Positions 12,170-12,447 of a stretch of 12,447 bases of DNA are shown in pieces (positions within the stretch are counted from its first letter, which is position 1; each line of letters starts with the position of its first letter). Made by a program: the position numbers and the translations under genes. Source of the DNA: DATKSG01 sp035531775 (lineage in GTDB: Bacteria > Actinomycetota > Acidimicrobiia > Acidimicrobiales > UBA8190); contig DATKSG010000063.1 in NCBI GenBank assembly GCA_035531775.1, forward strand, positions 1-12,447, given 5' to 3'. The notes below the pieces were generated by a model. It saw only the letters and a program-made list of their open reading frames with translations, made no database searches and was not told the origin of the DNA.

Positions 12170-12447
12170 GTGGACAGTGAGCCCTCTCCCTCCGTGTCGG
12201 CCCCTGCGTCGTCGGGCACCACCCCAGTGACCGGCCCCGCCCCTGTGACCGGGCCCACAGCGGGCTCGGCGGCCGGTCCGCCCCGGCGCCGGTCGCGGTG
12301 GGTACTCGAGTGGGTGATCGTGCTGGTGGTGGCCCTGGCCGTGGCCCTCGGGGTGCGGGCCTTCGTGGTCCAGACCTTCTTCATCCCCTCGGCCTCCATG
12401 GAGCCCACCCTCATGATCGGCGACCGGATCCTGGTCGACAAGGTGAG
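12170..12447 (+). CDS. lepB: Signal peptidase I, N-terminal part, cut by the window edge
   Basis: Signal peptidase I removes signal peptides from exported proteins at the outer face of the cytoplasmic membrane. The 92 visible residues begin with a proline-, alanine- and threonine-rich cytoplasmic region (1-37) and basic PRRRSR, then a membrane helix (about 45-64), then FVVQTFFIPSASMEPTLMIG. Ser76 in SASMEPTL is the catalytic serine of box B; GDRILVDK follows as usual. The catalytic lysine lies beyond the edge. No ribosome site precedes the GTG at 12170; a later in-frame GTG (12194) is possible. It follows pafA on the same strand by 50 nt. Confidence 0.9.
   Translation, partial: MDSEPSPSVSAPASSGTTPVTGPAPVTGPTAGSAAGPPRRRSRWVLEWVIVLVVALAVALGVRAFVVQTFFIPSASMEPTLMIGDRILVDKV

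Overview
The window is a high-G+C actinobacterial chromosome segment centred on a complete Pup-proteasome locus: ARC/Mpa ATPase, Dop, Pup, proteasome beta and alpha subunits, and the Pup ligase PafA. That gene set, a TrmI close to the mycobacterial Rv2118c type, frequent GTG starts and promoters abutting start codons all point to Actinomycetota. The combination of small membrane genes, TrmI, ferredoxin and proteasome suggests a deep branch such as Acidimicrobiia, but that assignment is from recall and was not tested. No tRNA, rRNA, CRISPR array, insertion sequence or prophage was seen. Coding density is very high and the largest intergenic gap is about 209 bp.

Left part (1-3191, minus strand): a transketolase, cut at its C-terminus by the window edge, lies downstream of a FIST-domain sensory protein. 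Divergent from FIST, with only about 37 bp between the start codons, is a plus-strand gene row (3230-5235): hotdog thioesterase, three small membrane or basic proteins, and the tRNA m1A58 methyltransferase TrmI. These genes overlap or nearly abut and look like one operon. A small minus-strand ferredoxin (5232-5468) runs into trmI; the two share a CTAG sequence that supplies both stop codons.

Right part (5678-12119, plus strand): arc has its own promoter. dop-pup-prcB-prcA form a tight unit with gaps of 11 and 4 nt and one ATGA overlap. pafA follows after a 66-nt gap that carries alternative hairpins and its own -10-like box. Pup is ligated by PafA to lysines of target proteins. ARC recognises the Pup tag through its coiled coil, unfolds the target and feeds it into the PrcBA chamber, docking through its C-terminal GQYL. 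Dop removes Pup. Pup here already ends in Gly-Gly-Glu, so Dop should not be needed to deamidate it. The window closes with the start of a signal peptidase I gene.

The most interesting signals are regulatory. Most start codons sit 6-9 nt downstream of a TA(C/G)(C/G)GT-like -10 box, which predicts leaderless transcripts. The arc and dop promoters share a nearly identical palindrome (GCGCCGATCGGCGC in arc; CGCCGA-T-TCGGCGC in dop) at the same distance from their -10 boxes, a candidate operator linking the unfoldase and depupylase/proteasome units. I found no evidence for an unknown multi-gene system; the unknowns are the three small proteins before trmI and this regulatory layer.
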